DNA from: an uncultured Planctomycetaceae bacterium
GTDB lineage: Bacteria > Planctomycetota > Planctomycetia > Planctomycetales > Planctomycetaceae
Direction: 5' to 3'
Length of the DNA stretch: 64,000 nt
Assembly (NCBI GenBank): GCA_937916515.1
Contig: CALFSX010000214.1
Span: 44,956-108,955, forward strand
Shown: one piece after another, positions 1 to 8,023 of the stretch
Layout: each line of letters starts with the position of its first letter
Position numbering within the stretch: position 1 is the first letter of the stretch
Notes under the pieces: generated by a model
The model's database searches: none
Seen by the model: only the letters and a program-made list of their open reading frames with translations
What the model was told of the DNA's origin: nothing
Position numbers and translations under genes: made by a program

Positions 1-216
1 TCAACAGTCGTTTTCAGTCCTGAAGGGACGACAGGCAACAACGCGAAATGATACGCCTATCGTCCCTTCGGGACTTTCCGTCTGACTTTTTGCAAACCAC
101 GGGCTCGCGCCCGTGGCTACTACCTGCCGTCACTTCGTGACTGAAACGCATTCGGCATTACAGCCTCTTCCCCCACTTTAAACAGCGTTTTTGCTTTTTA
201 AAATCCTTCACGGCGC
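1..216. repeat. Left part of composite repeat, string of small hairpins
   Basis: No gene is seen here. The stretch is a chain of short self-complementary units: GTCCTGAAGGGAC, GTCCCTTCGGGAC, CCACGGGC-TCGC-GCCCGTGG (about 98-117) and GTCACTTCGTGAC. The same order of units, continuing into the element at 217-344, is found reverse-complemented at about 23690-24003, so this is one arm of a roughly 340-bp inverted repeat pair. The hairpin-rich design resembles REP-type extragenic repeats; no transposase is next to it. The window edge cuts the left end. Confidence 0.75.
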
Positions 217-344
217 TGGGCTTCACCCTTGACCCAGTGGCGTGGCCTGCGAAAGCACGTGGAACGTTTCAATCGCCGAGCCGCTCCGTTGTCGCTACGA
301 TCAACGTGCTCGCACCGTACGCTTCATTTTCAGTAAGACTCTAA
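217..344 (+). repeat. Dispersed ~130-bp element, copy 1
   Basis: Full-length copy. It starts with a degenerate GGGCTTCACCC hairpin, continues with TTGACCCAGTGGCGTGGC and the core GCCGAGCCGCTCCGTTGTCG, and ends with a GTAAGACTCTAA tail. It lies beyond the 3' end of rsr, in the opposite direction, and is joined to the hairpin string at 1-216. Confidence 0.8.
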
Positions 345-348
345 ATCA

Positions 349-398
349 GTGGATGGACCGCAGAGCATGCGATCTTCGAGCGTACTCTGCAAATCCAC
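349..398. other. Imperfect inverted repeat just 3' of rsr; possible structured RNA or terminator
   Basis: GTGGAT (349-354) pairs with ATCCAC (393-398), and GCAGAG (360-365) pairs with CTCTGC (385-390), leaving an asymmetric internal loop and a 19-nt apical part. Read on the rsr strand, the apical part contains GCTCGAAG. It begins 14 bp after the rsr stop codon. It could be an rsr terminator without a U-tract, or a structured RNA of the Y-RNA kind that often accompanies bacterial Ro proteins. The sequence alone does not decide. Confidence 0.45.
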
Positions 399-412
399 AC
401 ACCGTTAATGCC

Positions 413-1987
413 CTAAATTGAAATCTTCTCGATTTCATTCACCCAATGTCCTTCACTGAAGCGTCCGTGAGCCACGTCCGCGATCAATTGGAACACATGG
501 TCGCTGAAACCACCAACGTTGATGATGTCCGCCGATTCCTTTGCCTGCGTTGTTCCGTAGGGCTGGATATCGATGCAAATCATCTTCGCCTGACGATTTC
601 GTTTCTTGAACACGTTCCACTGGCTCATTGTTTCAGTCGCCAGCTTTCCGGCCCATGCCCGATTTGTATCAATCCATGATTCGTTGTCGGAAACATAGAT
701 GATCAGATCGCCTTTGGCATTCTGCTTATTCAAATGCGCCAGCGGAGCACTGCAGTTGGTTCCGCCAGACGGTAACTTCGCCAGCTTCTCAGCATTTGTC
801 ATTACCGAATCTTTAGGATTCAAGCGGCAGTTCACGACATGATCACTGAACGGAACAACCTCCGTGTTCGGATTGCGTCGCATCACAGCAGCTGCCACAA
901 GAGCCGCCACATCGATGCAACGTGTTGCCGTTGTTGCACCCGCACGGTATCCAGTAACGGGTGAATGCATGGATCCCGAAATGTCCGGGAAGACATACAC
1001 TTTTCCGTCGACGCCGGGCACGTTTTGCGTCGCGATTTCCATCGCATCCTGCAACGCATTCCGAACATCAGATGGCACCGCCTGATCAACATTGTTCCAT
1101 GCCGTCAACAATTGGTATGGGAAGACTTTCGCTTTTCGAATCAGCTCTACATTTCGCAAGCGATTCGCGATTACCTTCACCATTTCCTTGTTGTTGAAGA
1201 CACCGTGTCGAGCAAACGTGTTCAAGTTCATTCGCGTCATTTGCCATGAAGCATTGCGAGCAATCCGTTCCCAGTCTGCCTTCGTCAGCGGCAACGCTGT
1301 CAGCATTTGGAAAGGCACATCCGGAGCAACCACCTTTCCAGGGTTTGTGTTCCGTTTGAACTTTTCGTATTGCTGCACAATTTCGGGCAGGTCATCTTTG
1401 TTGCACTCCTTGCCGATCAGATAAGCGAACAATGCGTTACGTGAAGCTGATGCAGGCTTGGGATGCACCATCTTGACGACGTCTGCCAGTGAAGGGTCGT
1501 TTCCGACGGAACCTGCAAACAACTGCTTGTCGGTTTTTGCTTCCATCCACTGTAAGATCAATCGCTTTGGCAATGTTCCCAGGCTCTTTCGACCAACAAC
1601 TCCTGAACGCATGATCTGCACAAAGTTTCGCAGCATCTTTGGGTTGTCGATCACTCGATCAAAAATTTCCGCCAGCAGGCCTGGTGACTTCACGGACAGG
1701 ATCGCGCACAACAGGGCCGGCATGTCTTTCATGTAACCGGACTGTCGAGCGTACAAGGCAGTTTTCGCGATGAACTCCGGGCTGATTTCTGCAGTCAGCT
1801 TTAGAACCGTTTCCAGTTGTTCTGCACCAGATGCGTAGAACGTCTGGCTAAGTGAACCAGTGGCTGCATATTGAGCCAGCTGATGCTTAGCTGTCATGGA
1901 ATAAGCTCGGCCACCCGCTTCGTTAACCGTGTCGGCCAAAACAGGTTGCTTACCAAAGAAGCTCTGAAAAAGTGATTTGTTCGCCAT
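413..1987 (-). CDS. rsr: Ro60-like TROVE/vWA RNA-binding protein
   Basis: Bacterial Ro60 orthologue (Rsr), a ring-shaped HEAT-repeat protein that binds Y RNA and the ends of misfolded or damaged RNA and works with exoribonucleases in RNA quality control. The 524 residues match the family length. Residues about 20-320 form the TROVE ring. A von Willebrand A-like domain follows, with an intact MIDAS metal site: DISGS near residue 339, then a Thr in SGGTNCS and an Asp in SDNES. The ATG at 1987 is preceded by AGGAG with 9-nt spacing. The gene is divergent from rtcR, and a sigma-54 promoter lies about 55-70 bp upstream, so expression is probably switched on by RtcR. No rtcB lies beside it. Confidence 0.93.
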   Translation of the reverse strand: MANKSLFQSFFGKQPVLADTVNEAGGRAYSMTAKHQLAQYAATGSLSQTFYASGAEQLETVLKLTAEISPEFIAKTALYARQSGYMKDMPALLCAILSVKSPGLLAEIFDRVIDNPKMLRNFVQIMRSGVVGRKSLGTLPKRLILQWMEAKTDKQLFAGSVGNDPSLADVVKMVHPKPASASRNALFAYLIGKECNKDDLPEIVQQYEKFKRNTNPGKVVAPDVPFQMLTALPLTKADWERIARNASWQMTRMNLNTFARHGVFNNKEMVKVIANRLRNVELIRKAKVFPYQLLTAWNNVDQAVPSDVRNALQDAMEIATQNVPGVDGKVYVFPDISGSMHSPVTGYRAGATTATRCIDVAALVAAAVMRRNPNTEVVPFSDHVVNCRLNPKDSVMTNAEKLAKLPSGGTNCSAPLAHLNKQNAKGDLIIYVSDNESWIDTNRAWAGKLATETMSQWNVFKKRNRQAKMICIDIQPYGTTQAKESADIINVGGFSDHVFQLIADVAHGRFSEGHWVNEIEKISI

Positions 1988-2040
1988 GATGCTTGACTCC
2001 TGTTTCGTCCATTACTTGTGTTTGATAAGACAATCACAAG

Positions 2041-2056
2041 GCAGCAGGCGTGCCAA
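2041..2056 (-). promoter_or_regulatory. Sigma-54 (-24/-12) promoter of rsr
   Basis: On the minus strand the sequence is TTGGCACGCCTGCTGC. The -24 element TTGGCACG is a full consensus match, and the -12 element reads CTGC instead of TTGC. The invariant GG (plus 2053-2054) and GC (plus 2041-2042) have the required 12-bp offset. Initiation is predicted about 12 bp downstream, near 2029, giving a leader of about 42 nt that contains the AGGAG ribosome-binding site. The divergent neighbour encodes a sigma-54 activator with an intact GAFTGA motif, which strongly supports the call. Confidence 0.85.
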
Positions 2057-2176
2057 AACAAACACGAGTTTTCGAGAAACTCCATAAATCACCTGCAGCA
2101 AACATTTTACGTCTCAAAAAAGGCATCAATGCCGCTGGAAGCGACAATTCAGGAGCCAAGCGTTAAGATACCCAAT

Positions 2177-2190
2177 GATAGACGTCTATC
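2177..2190. promoter_or_regulatory. 14-bp perfect palindrome, probable RtcR upstream activator site
   Basis: GATAGACGTCTATC is a perfect palindrome centred about 130 bp upstream of the rsr -24 element, the usual distance for a sigma-54 enhancer site. A TATC...GATA pair at about 2202-2222 may be a weaker second half-site. That RtcR binds here is inference from position and symmetry. Confidence 0.6.
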
Positions 2191-2300
2191 CTGTGGTATA
2201 TTTATCGACTGCTTCCCTGATAAGGGCAGAGCGAATCCGAAACGCTCGATCACGCTGTCTTCAAACAATTGAACTTGTTCACCTTGAGTCATATACCCAG

Positions 2301-2384
2301 AGCGACAACCGAGCGGCTCGGCGATTAGTACTTTCCACCTTCTCTCACATGCCACGCCACAGGGTCAAGGGCGAAGCCCTTGTT
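2301..2384 (-). repeat. Dispersed element, copy 2 (against the rtcR start)
   Basis: Minus-strand copy with the CAAGGGCTTCGCCCTTG-type hairpin at its left end (plus 2365-2382) and the core complement at 2301-2323. Its right end carries the alternative tail (about 2266-2300, with GAACTTGTTCACCTTGAGTC) that is also seen next to copies 6 and 7. The hairpin ends only 10-12 bp before the rtcR ATG, so the element occupies that gene's 5' leader. Confidence 0.75.
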
Positions 2385-2394
2385 GGATTGTTCG

Positions 2395-3993
2395 ATGAAA
2401 AAGAAGACTGTTGTTATTGGGATCCTGGGAACTCAGCTGGATGCAGGCCGCGACCGCAAGCGTTGGGAAAAGTGGCGCCCGACAGTGTCTGCCTGTCAGC
2501 ACGACGACCTGCTGATTGATCATTTCGAATTGCTTTACCCGATCAGTCATCACACACTGGCCAAAAGCATCAAAGCCGACCTGACATCCGTCTCACCCGA
2601 AACAAATGTTCAATTGCACAACGTCGAATTCGAAGACGCGTGGGATTTCGAAGAAGTTTTCGGGACGTTACATGAGTTCGCTCGCGGTTACGAATTCAAT
2701 ACAGAAGCCAACGATTACCTGATTCACATCACGACAGGTTCGCACGTTCAGCAAATCTGTTTGTTTCTGTTGACTGAGTCGCGACATCTGCCAGGCACAC
2801 TGCTGCAGACCAGCCCGCCAAAGCGAAAGATGTACGGTACTCACCCAGGAACGTACTCAATTATCGACCTCGATCTTTCTCGCTACGACGCACTGGCTGC
2901 TCGGTTTGCTGTTGAGCAGCAGGAAGGCCAGCAGTTCCTGAAGTCTGGCATTGAAACTCGCAACAAGGCCTTCAACGATATGATTGAACGGATCGAGCGT
3001 GTCGTAATCGCCAGCACGGCTCCCATCCTTCTAACCGGACCGACGGGTGCGGGCAAGACTCATCTGGCGCGTAAAATCTATGAACTCAAACGCCGCCGCG
3101 AACAAATTCGAGGCGACTTCGTCGAGGTCAACTGCGCGACGCTGCGAGGCGACCAAACGATGTCCGCTTTGTTTGGTCATGTGAAAGGGGCGTTTACAGG
3201 AGCAGCGGTGGCTCGTATGGGGCTACTGAAATCGGCGGATGGTGGATTGTTGTTTCTGGATGAAATCGGTGAACTTGGCCTTGATGAACAAGCCATGCTA
3301 TTGCGAGCCATTGAAGAAAAACGTTTCTTACCAGTCGGTTCTGACAAAGAATCAGAAGCTGACTTTCAGTTGATCGCGGGTACCAATCGTGAATTGACTG
3401 AACGAGTTGCTGCAGGTCTGTTTCGCGAAGATCTGTTTGCGAGAATCAATCTGTGGACATTCCAGTTACCAGGCCTCGCTCATCGGGTCGAGGATATTGA
3501 ACCGAATCTGGAATTCGAACTGGAACGCCAATCAGGGGGAATCGGGCAGAAGACCAGCATGACTCGGGAAGCCCGGCAGGAGTTCCTGGACTGGGCGACG
3601 TCAACATCCGCCAGCTGGTCAGCAAATTTCCGCGACCTGACTGCGGCCGTAACCAGAATGGCGACTTTGGCCGGCGACGGTCGAATCGGAGTCGAGGAAG
3701 TCCGAGAAGAAATTCAACGTCTGAGCGAATCGTGGGGAACAGACTCGGGCGGAATAGCATCGAAAGGTTTGCAACAGTTTCTAACAGAGGATCAGATTGC
3801 CGGTATTGACCTGTTCGATCAGGCTCAACTGGCAGCCGTGTTGGGTGTGTGTCGACAGGAAAAAACTCTGGCCGCGGCTGGGCGCAGGCTGTTTGCGGTG
3901 TCGCGAAGAACACGATCATCAACGAACGATTCGGATCGGCTTAGAAAATATCTTGCCAGGTTTGAGCTTGATTGGAAGACGGTTTGCGAGTGA
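2395..3993 (+). CDS. rtcR: RtcR: CARF-type sigma-54-dependent activator of RNA repair genes
   Basis: Enhancer-binding protein that in enterobacteria activates the RNA-repair (rsr/rtcBA) operon. The N-terminal ~180 residues are the RtcR regulatory (CARF-like) domain that senses an RNA-derived ligand; the conserved opening VVIGILGTQLD is present. The AAA+ domain has Walker A GPTGAGKT (about residue 215), the sigma-54 contact loop GAFTGA (about 265) and Walker B LLFLDE. A C-terminal region of about 60 residues holds the DNA-binding helices. I chose the ATG at 2395 (532 residues) over the TTG at 2380, which lies inside the repeat. No good ribosome-binding site is seen. It is divergent from its likely target, rsr. 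Confidence 0.93.
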   Translation: MKKKTVVIGILGTQLDAGRDRKRWEKWRPTVSACQHDDLLIDHFELLYPISHHTLAKSIKADLTSVSPETNVQLHNVEFEDAWDFEEVFGTLHEFARGYEFNTEANDYLIHITTGSHVQQICLFLLTESRHLPGTLLQTSPPKRKMYGTHPGTYSIIDLDLSRYDALAARFAVEQQEGQQFLKSGIETRNKAFNDMIERIERVVIASTAPILLTGPTGAGKTHLARKIYELKRRREQIRGDFVEVNCATLRGDQTMSALFGHVKGAFTGAAVARMGLLKSADGGLLFLDEIGELGLDEQAMLLRAIEEKRFLPVGSDKESEADFQLIAGTNRELTERVAAGLFREDLFARINLWTFQLPGLAHRVEDIEPNLEFELERQSGGIGQKTSMTREARQEFLDWATSTSASWSANFRDLTAAVTRMATLAGDGRIGVEEVREEIQRLSESWGTDSGGIASKGLQQFLTEDQIAGIDLFDQAQLAAVLGVCRQEKTLAAAGRRLFAVSRRTRSSTNDSDRLRKYLARFELDWKTVCE

Positions 3994-4045
3994 CAAGACT
4001 CATTGATACTTAAGTCCCACGCACAGAGGTTAGTGCGGGGCAGCC

Positions 4046-4966
4046 TTACATCGCGACAAGTTGCTGCATTGTTGAGATCACCGTTTCCAGATCTCCCACA
4101 ATAACGAACGACTGAAAAGCGTAGTCGCCAGCGGCAACTCCATCTTTGTTTCGAATACGAAAGACCGAATTCCATTTGACGACCTCTTGACCGCGAAAAT
4201 TCCAGCGACCGTAGCCTGCGTTTTCAAATCCCGGCGAAGGTTGCCCGGGCGAATAGATGGCCATCGCGTGACTGCCGGATTCGGTTGAGAAGATAATTGG
4301 ATGAGCCTGTTCACCGGGGCCATCCGATAGTGGGGATGTTTGCCCTGTTTCGATGTTGAAGGTCAGAAAATTCGAGAATTCCGGCGGCATATATCCAGTG
4401 ACCGCTTCGAACTGCGCGAAGGTGTGGAATTCGTTGATTGGCAGTGAGAACGTGACATCGTATTGAATGACGTTCGGAAAATTCCGGTAGCCGATGGTGA
4501 CTCGTTTTGTCAGCAGATGGTTCGACAGCAAAGTCGTGTTCTTGGCGGGATTTGGCCCCGACTTCTCGCCAGGACGCAGCCAAAACGCCATCTGCGAAGT
4601 TGTTTGCAAAGTATTGCCTTCTGCAATCAGGTGCAGCAATTGACTGGTGGATGTCGGGCCCGCTCCGTCAGCTCGGGAGCCGGCTTCTGTGGGATTAAAC
4701 GATTCCCCTGAAAAACGGGTGTTTAAGTCCAGATTGGACGCCGATTGCAATTGGCGACCGTGATCTGTGCTGTTGATAAATTCCTTGTTTTTCCACGTCA
4801 ACGAATGAATGGCTCCCGCAAGTCGGGTGGTCGTTTTGATGACGATCTCCGAATCGCCGTAGGGAGCTCGAATTTCAGCGTCGGCGTTGGGTGTTTGTGC
4901 GTAGACGCATTCCGTCGATAAAATGCAAAGAATGGGAACGATGAATCGAAAGCTGTGGAAGTTCAT
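4046..4966 (-). CDS. Secreted protein of unknown function
   Basis: 306 residues with a cleavable signal peptide (hydrophobic FIVPILCILSTECVYA, then Q-T-P). The rest is soluble and rich in beta-type segments, with repeated S/T-rich turns and aromatic strands such as YGRWNFRGQEVVKWN. I see no catalytic motif and do not recognise the family; a carbohydrate-processing or sensor fold is possible but unsupported. It is convergent with rtcR, 52 bp beyond that stop codon, and stands alone in its orientation. Confidence 0.75.
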   Translation of the reverse strand: MNFHSFRFIVPILCILSTECVYAQTPNADAEIRAPYGDSEIVIKTTTRLAGAIHSLTWKNKEFINSTDHGRQLQSASNLDLNTRFSGESFNPTEAGSRADGAGPTSTSQLLHLIAEGNTLQTTSQMAFWLRPGEKSGPNPAKNTTLLSNHLLTKRVTIGYRNFPNVIQYDVTFSLPINEFHTFAQFEAVTGYMPPEFSNFLTFNIETGQTSPLSDGPGEQAHPIIFSTESGSHAMAIYSPGQPSPGFENAGYGRWNFRGQEVVKWNSVFRIRNKDGVAAGDYAFQSFVIVGDLETVISTMQQLVAM

Positions 4967-5081
4967 AAAATCAAATCAGCAGTGAGCAGGTTTGGGCAAG
5001 TTGACGATACAAAATAGCGACTCTGCCCAGCATCGGCATCCGCCGAGTCTGCGAACCTGATCTAATTTTCAAGCAAATCCC

Positions 5082-5303
5082 ATGACCGAACCCGACGGAA
5101 ACAACGAAGTAGAAGAATCAATTAAACTGGATCAGTTTCTAAAGCTGGCAGATCTGGCTCCATCTGGTGGAGCCGCCAAGCAGCTGATTCGTTCCGGCGC
5201 TGTAAAAGTGAACGGCGAAGAGGAAGTTCGACGCGGTCGCAAGCTGCACCACGGCGATGTCGTTACGCTTAACGGCGAAGACTATGTGATTGAAGTAACG
5301 TAG
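5082..5303 (+). CDS. S4-domain RNA-binding protein (YbcJ-like)
   Basis: 73 residues forming a single S4 fold: LDQFLKLADLAPSGGAAKQ, then IRSGAVKVNGE and a basic RRGRKLHHGD turn. It matches the small YbcJ/RNA-binding S4 family, whose members are thought to contact rRNA. The N-terminus is acidic (TEPDGNNEVEES). It is followed after 43 bp by an acetyltransferase gene on the same strand, so the two may be co-transcribed. Confidence 0.85.
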   Translation: MTEPDGNNEVEESIKLDQFLKLADLAPSGGAAKQLIRSGAVKVNGEEEVRRGRKLHHGDVVTLNGEDYVIEVT

Positions 5304-5346
5304 CAGCTGCTACAGTGCGACGTCTTGGGCAGGAAGGCGCGGAACG

Positions 5347-5808
5347 TTGATTCAGCAGAACATCAACTGGAACTGGAAACGATTTGCTGACCTGATGGTT
5401 GCTGAATTGTATCAGGTGCTTCAACTGCGTCAGGAAGTCTTTGTTGTGGAACAGCGTTGCTGCTATTCAGACATCGACGACTGGGACCAGGACGCCACTC
5501 ATCTGTTGGGAACGAATGCTGATAACCAGCTGCTGGCGTATATTCGCGTCTTCGCACCGAATGTTCGATTTCCGGAAGCTTCAATCGGTCGCGTTATTAT
5601 CAGCTCGGCTGCGCGAGGCAACGGGTTGGGGCATGAACTAATGGATCGCGGCGTCGCGTTCTGTGCGGAAGAATTTCCAGATGCCCCGATTCGAATTGCA
5701 GCGCAGGCTCACTTAACCAGATTTTATCAGAGCCACGGGTTTCACGTTGTTGGCGGAGAATACTCAGTCGACGATATTCCTCACGTTGACCTTGTAAAAA
5801 GCGACTGA
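5347..5808 (+). CDS. ElaA-like GNAT acetyltransferase
   Basis: 153 residues. The pattern W-x-F-L-(10)-LYQVLQLRQEVFVVEQ, then CCYSDIDDWDQDATHLLG, is the signature start of ElaA-type N-acetyltransferases. The acetyl-CoA loop is IGRVIISSAARGNGLGHELM (R/Q-x-x-G-x-G/A). The start is TTG at 5347; the only ATG in this region (5395) would remove the conserved first strand. The substrate is unknown. Confidence 0.85.
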   Translation: MIQQNINWNWKRFADLMVAELYQVLQLRQEVFVVEQRCCYSDIDDWDQDATHLLGTNADNQLLAYIRVFAPNVRFPEASIGRVIISSAARGNGLGHELMDRGVAFCAEEFPDAPIRIAAQAHLTRFYQSHGFHVVGGEYSVDDIPHVDLVKSD

Positions 5809-5856
5809 CGGTTGCGTTAAACAACTGCACAGCAAGATTCACTCAGCGCCGACAGG

Positions 5857-7509
5857 CTATTGCCATTGCTGCGCTAATTGACGCAGTCGGCTGGCCGCCT
5901 GTTCGCGAGTTTCGCCTGTCGTGGCTACCAGATCGTGAGACGCCGCAAAGTGTTGCAGGTCGCTGTAGGCTTTGTGTGCTCCCAATTGTTTTGACGTCCA
6001 GTCCATGTCTGATCGAACATCCATGACTGCCTGCATCTGCTGAAACTTGTCGGCGATGATGGCTAATGCTCCTTCGCGGATCGTTTGATCGGAAACACTG
6101 CAAAGCGGCAGCAACGCAGACACAGACTCTTCAGAAAAATCGCTGCGTGCGATCTGGACAATAGGGCCTTGATTGCCGTCAATGATCTTCTGAACGTTAT
6201 AGTGCTGAACGATTCGATCGACTGGCAGAACCAGCCAAAGATAGGCGGCGGCAGCCACCAGCCAGGTTTTCCTTCTAAGCAGCCACAACACGTTTTGTTG
6301 CTGCAATGTCATGTAAACGGTCAGCAGCAAACCTCCACACAATACCACGCATGCCAACAGGCCGATGGCCTTAGCCTGATCCAGACCATTGAAGTGAATG
6401 AATGTTTGATATCGCTGAATCACAGAAACAGCCTGAACAAAGTTCAGTGCGACAAGTACGTAAGAAAGAATTCGTAACTGAGACAGACGAGAATCCGCCA
6501 GAGTGGCGCCATTGAAGATGACGCACATGAGAACGGATGTGCCCAGCGAAGTGATCCCCAGCCACATCAGTCCGTTCAGCGTCCAGGCAGAATAGTCAAA
6601 ACCGCTGCCAAAGGTCTGAGAGCTTTGTTTATAGATTTCGAACACCAGAAACAGGGCGAACGGCACGACAACGGCAATCAATGTATTGCGCAGCGGTGTA
6701 AACAGGGGAGCAAAATAGGAGCCGACTTCGTCAGGATCAATTTTTGCTGGTGACTCAACGGCAAGATTAAGTACAGGCCGCAATAGACCGGCTGTCACCC
6801 ACATCACAAACAACCAAACTCCAACGTGCAGCAATTCAATGCTATTAATCGCTTGCCACACGCTTGAAATCTGACTTCCGTTGGATGTAGCGCTGCTGGT
6901 AATTGCCTGCAGCAAGTCGGGGCGTAGCGCAATCGCTGTTCCGCCAAAGCCAGCCAATACAGCCAATGGCAATCCAAAGTTGAACAGGAACGAGGGAGGT
7001 CGATCTTCGTGAGGCAGCACCAGAGCCTGAGTCATTTTGGCATGCATTGCCAAAATAAACTCCCATCCACCCCAGAGACTTTCAATGGCAAACATTGTTG
7101 TGCGAATGAAGAACGGCGACTGATGTCTCAAAGCAAGCGTGTAAGCCGCCAGCAGCCATGTGGCCGCAACAAGCAGTACCAGATTTCCATGCACGGCCAG
7201 GCGATAGGAAACACCCAGCAACATTGCCGTAATCAGAATTGTCATGGGCCCGCACGATCGCCCCGGAATACCGATAAACAACAGAACAGCAGCGGCTGGA
7301 AAGAAAACAGCTGGCCCGGAATAACCTGCGGCACGCAGCAGAGTGAATTCCGCAAGCACAGCCATCAGTAGCATGATGAGGCACGCGACTGTCGTGCTGG
7401 CGGTCATGATCCCGGGCGGCACGTCGTCCAGCACCATTTCCAGCTCGCACTCATCCTGCTCAATCGGAAGCAGTTGGTCTGCGGCATCCCACGCAGCCCC
7501 CTTGCGCAT
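5857..7509 (-). CDS. Polytopic membrane protein, DUF4153/DUF4173-like
   Basis: 550 residues with about 10-12 hydrophobic segments between residues 30 and 430, then a soluble C-terminal tail of about 110 residues rich in helices. The end of the membrane part (LPVDRIVQHYNVQKIIDGN followed by a short segment ending in LLPL) resembles DUF4153/DUF4173 proteins, where a Y/N-rich motif precedes a counted-repeat tail. Function is unknown. The first 30 residues are charged and cytoplasmic. A 514-bp gap separates it from the divergent PQQ-propeller gene. Confidence 0.7.
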   Translation of the reverse strand: MRKGAAWDAADQLLPIEQDECELEMVLDDVPPGIMTASTTVACLIMLLMAVLAEFTLLRAAGYSGPAVFFPAAAVLLFIGIPGRSCGPMTILITAMLLGVSYRLAVHGNLVLLVAATWLLAAYTLALRHQSPFFIRTTMFAIESLWGGWEFILAMHAKMTQALVLPHEDRPPSFLFNFGLPLAVLAGFGGTAIALRPDLLQAITSSATSNGSQISSVWQAINSIELLHVGVWLFVMWVTAGLLRPVLNLAVESPAKIDPDEVGSYFAPLFTPLRNTLIAVVVPFALFLVFEIYKQSSQTFGSGFDYSAWTLNGLMWLGITSLGTSVLMCVIFNGATLADSRLSQLRILSYVLVALNFVQAVSVIQRYQTFIHFNGLDQAKAIGLLACVVLCGGLLLTVYMTLQQQNVLWLLRRKTWLVAAAAYLWLVLPVDRIVQHYNVQKIIDGNQGPIVQIARSDFSEESVSALLPLCSVSDQTIREGALAIIADKFQQMQAVMDVRSDMDWTSKQLGAHKAYSDLQHFAASHDLVATTGETREQAASRLRQLAQQWQ

Positions 7510-8023
7510 TCGAGACGGCCGAATCTGTGGATTATTCAGTCAATCATGTTGCTTTGTTTCGGTTTACCAAGTGGCCAGCCTGGTTGCCGCCCTCGCAATT
7601 TACACCGGAGTAGCTGTACACATGTTCCCAAACCAGTCGGTTCAGCTGAGAAAACACTGGTCTGTTGCAGATTATGCATTGCGAACACTGCAAAGCGAAG
7701 TGTTTTCGTGTCCGTGCCCTGGATCGGTGGCTCAGTTTACATGTCGTTCCGGTTATTCCGTCGCCGGGTGGGCATTGTTCATGTTTCAGGGCAGCAGTAT
7801 TCCGCTTCAGAAATTGAGAATTCGCGATTCGTGGTGTTCATGTGTACACACGTTAATCCGGGCGGCCATTTTACGTGCAAACAGTGACGGGTTTGCTCGC
7901 GACAGCTAACACGGTTTCGAACGGCTCTTGTTGCTGCTCGCCGAACACGGCTCAGTTGAGCGACGCTGGGCGCGATGTCACACTTGGGCCGCACGACCTG
8001 TTTCGATCCATGAAGGAAATTCC
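7510..8023. other. Intergenic stretch, no convincing gene
   Basis: Divergent spacer. Open frames cross it on both strands, but they have poor amino-acid composition (many Cys, Ser and Arg) and no ribosome-binding site. I see no strong hairpin or tandem repeat. It probably carries the promoters of both neighbours. Confidence 0.5.

Noticed and set aside
1..410. CRISPR array or tRNA cluster in the repeat-rich left edge
   Set aside because: The repeats are different small palindromes, not regularly spaced identical units with spacers, and none folds as a tRNA.
7343..7909. Open frame on the plus strand between the DUF4153-like and PQQ-propeller genes
   Set aside because: Its first part overlaps the neighbouring gene antisense; the rest is Cys/Ser-rich with no ribosome-binding site or recognisable domain.
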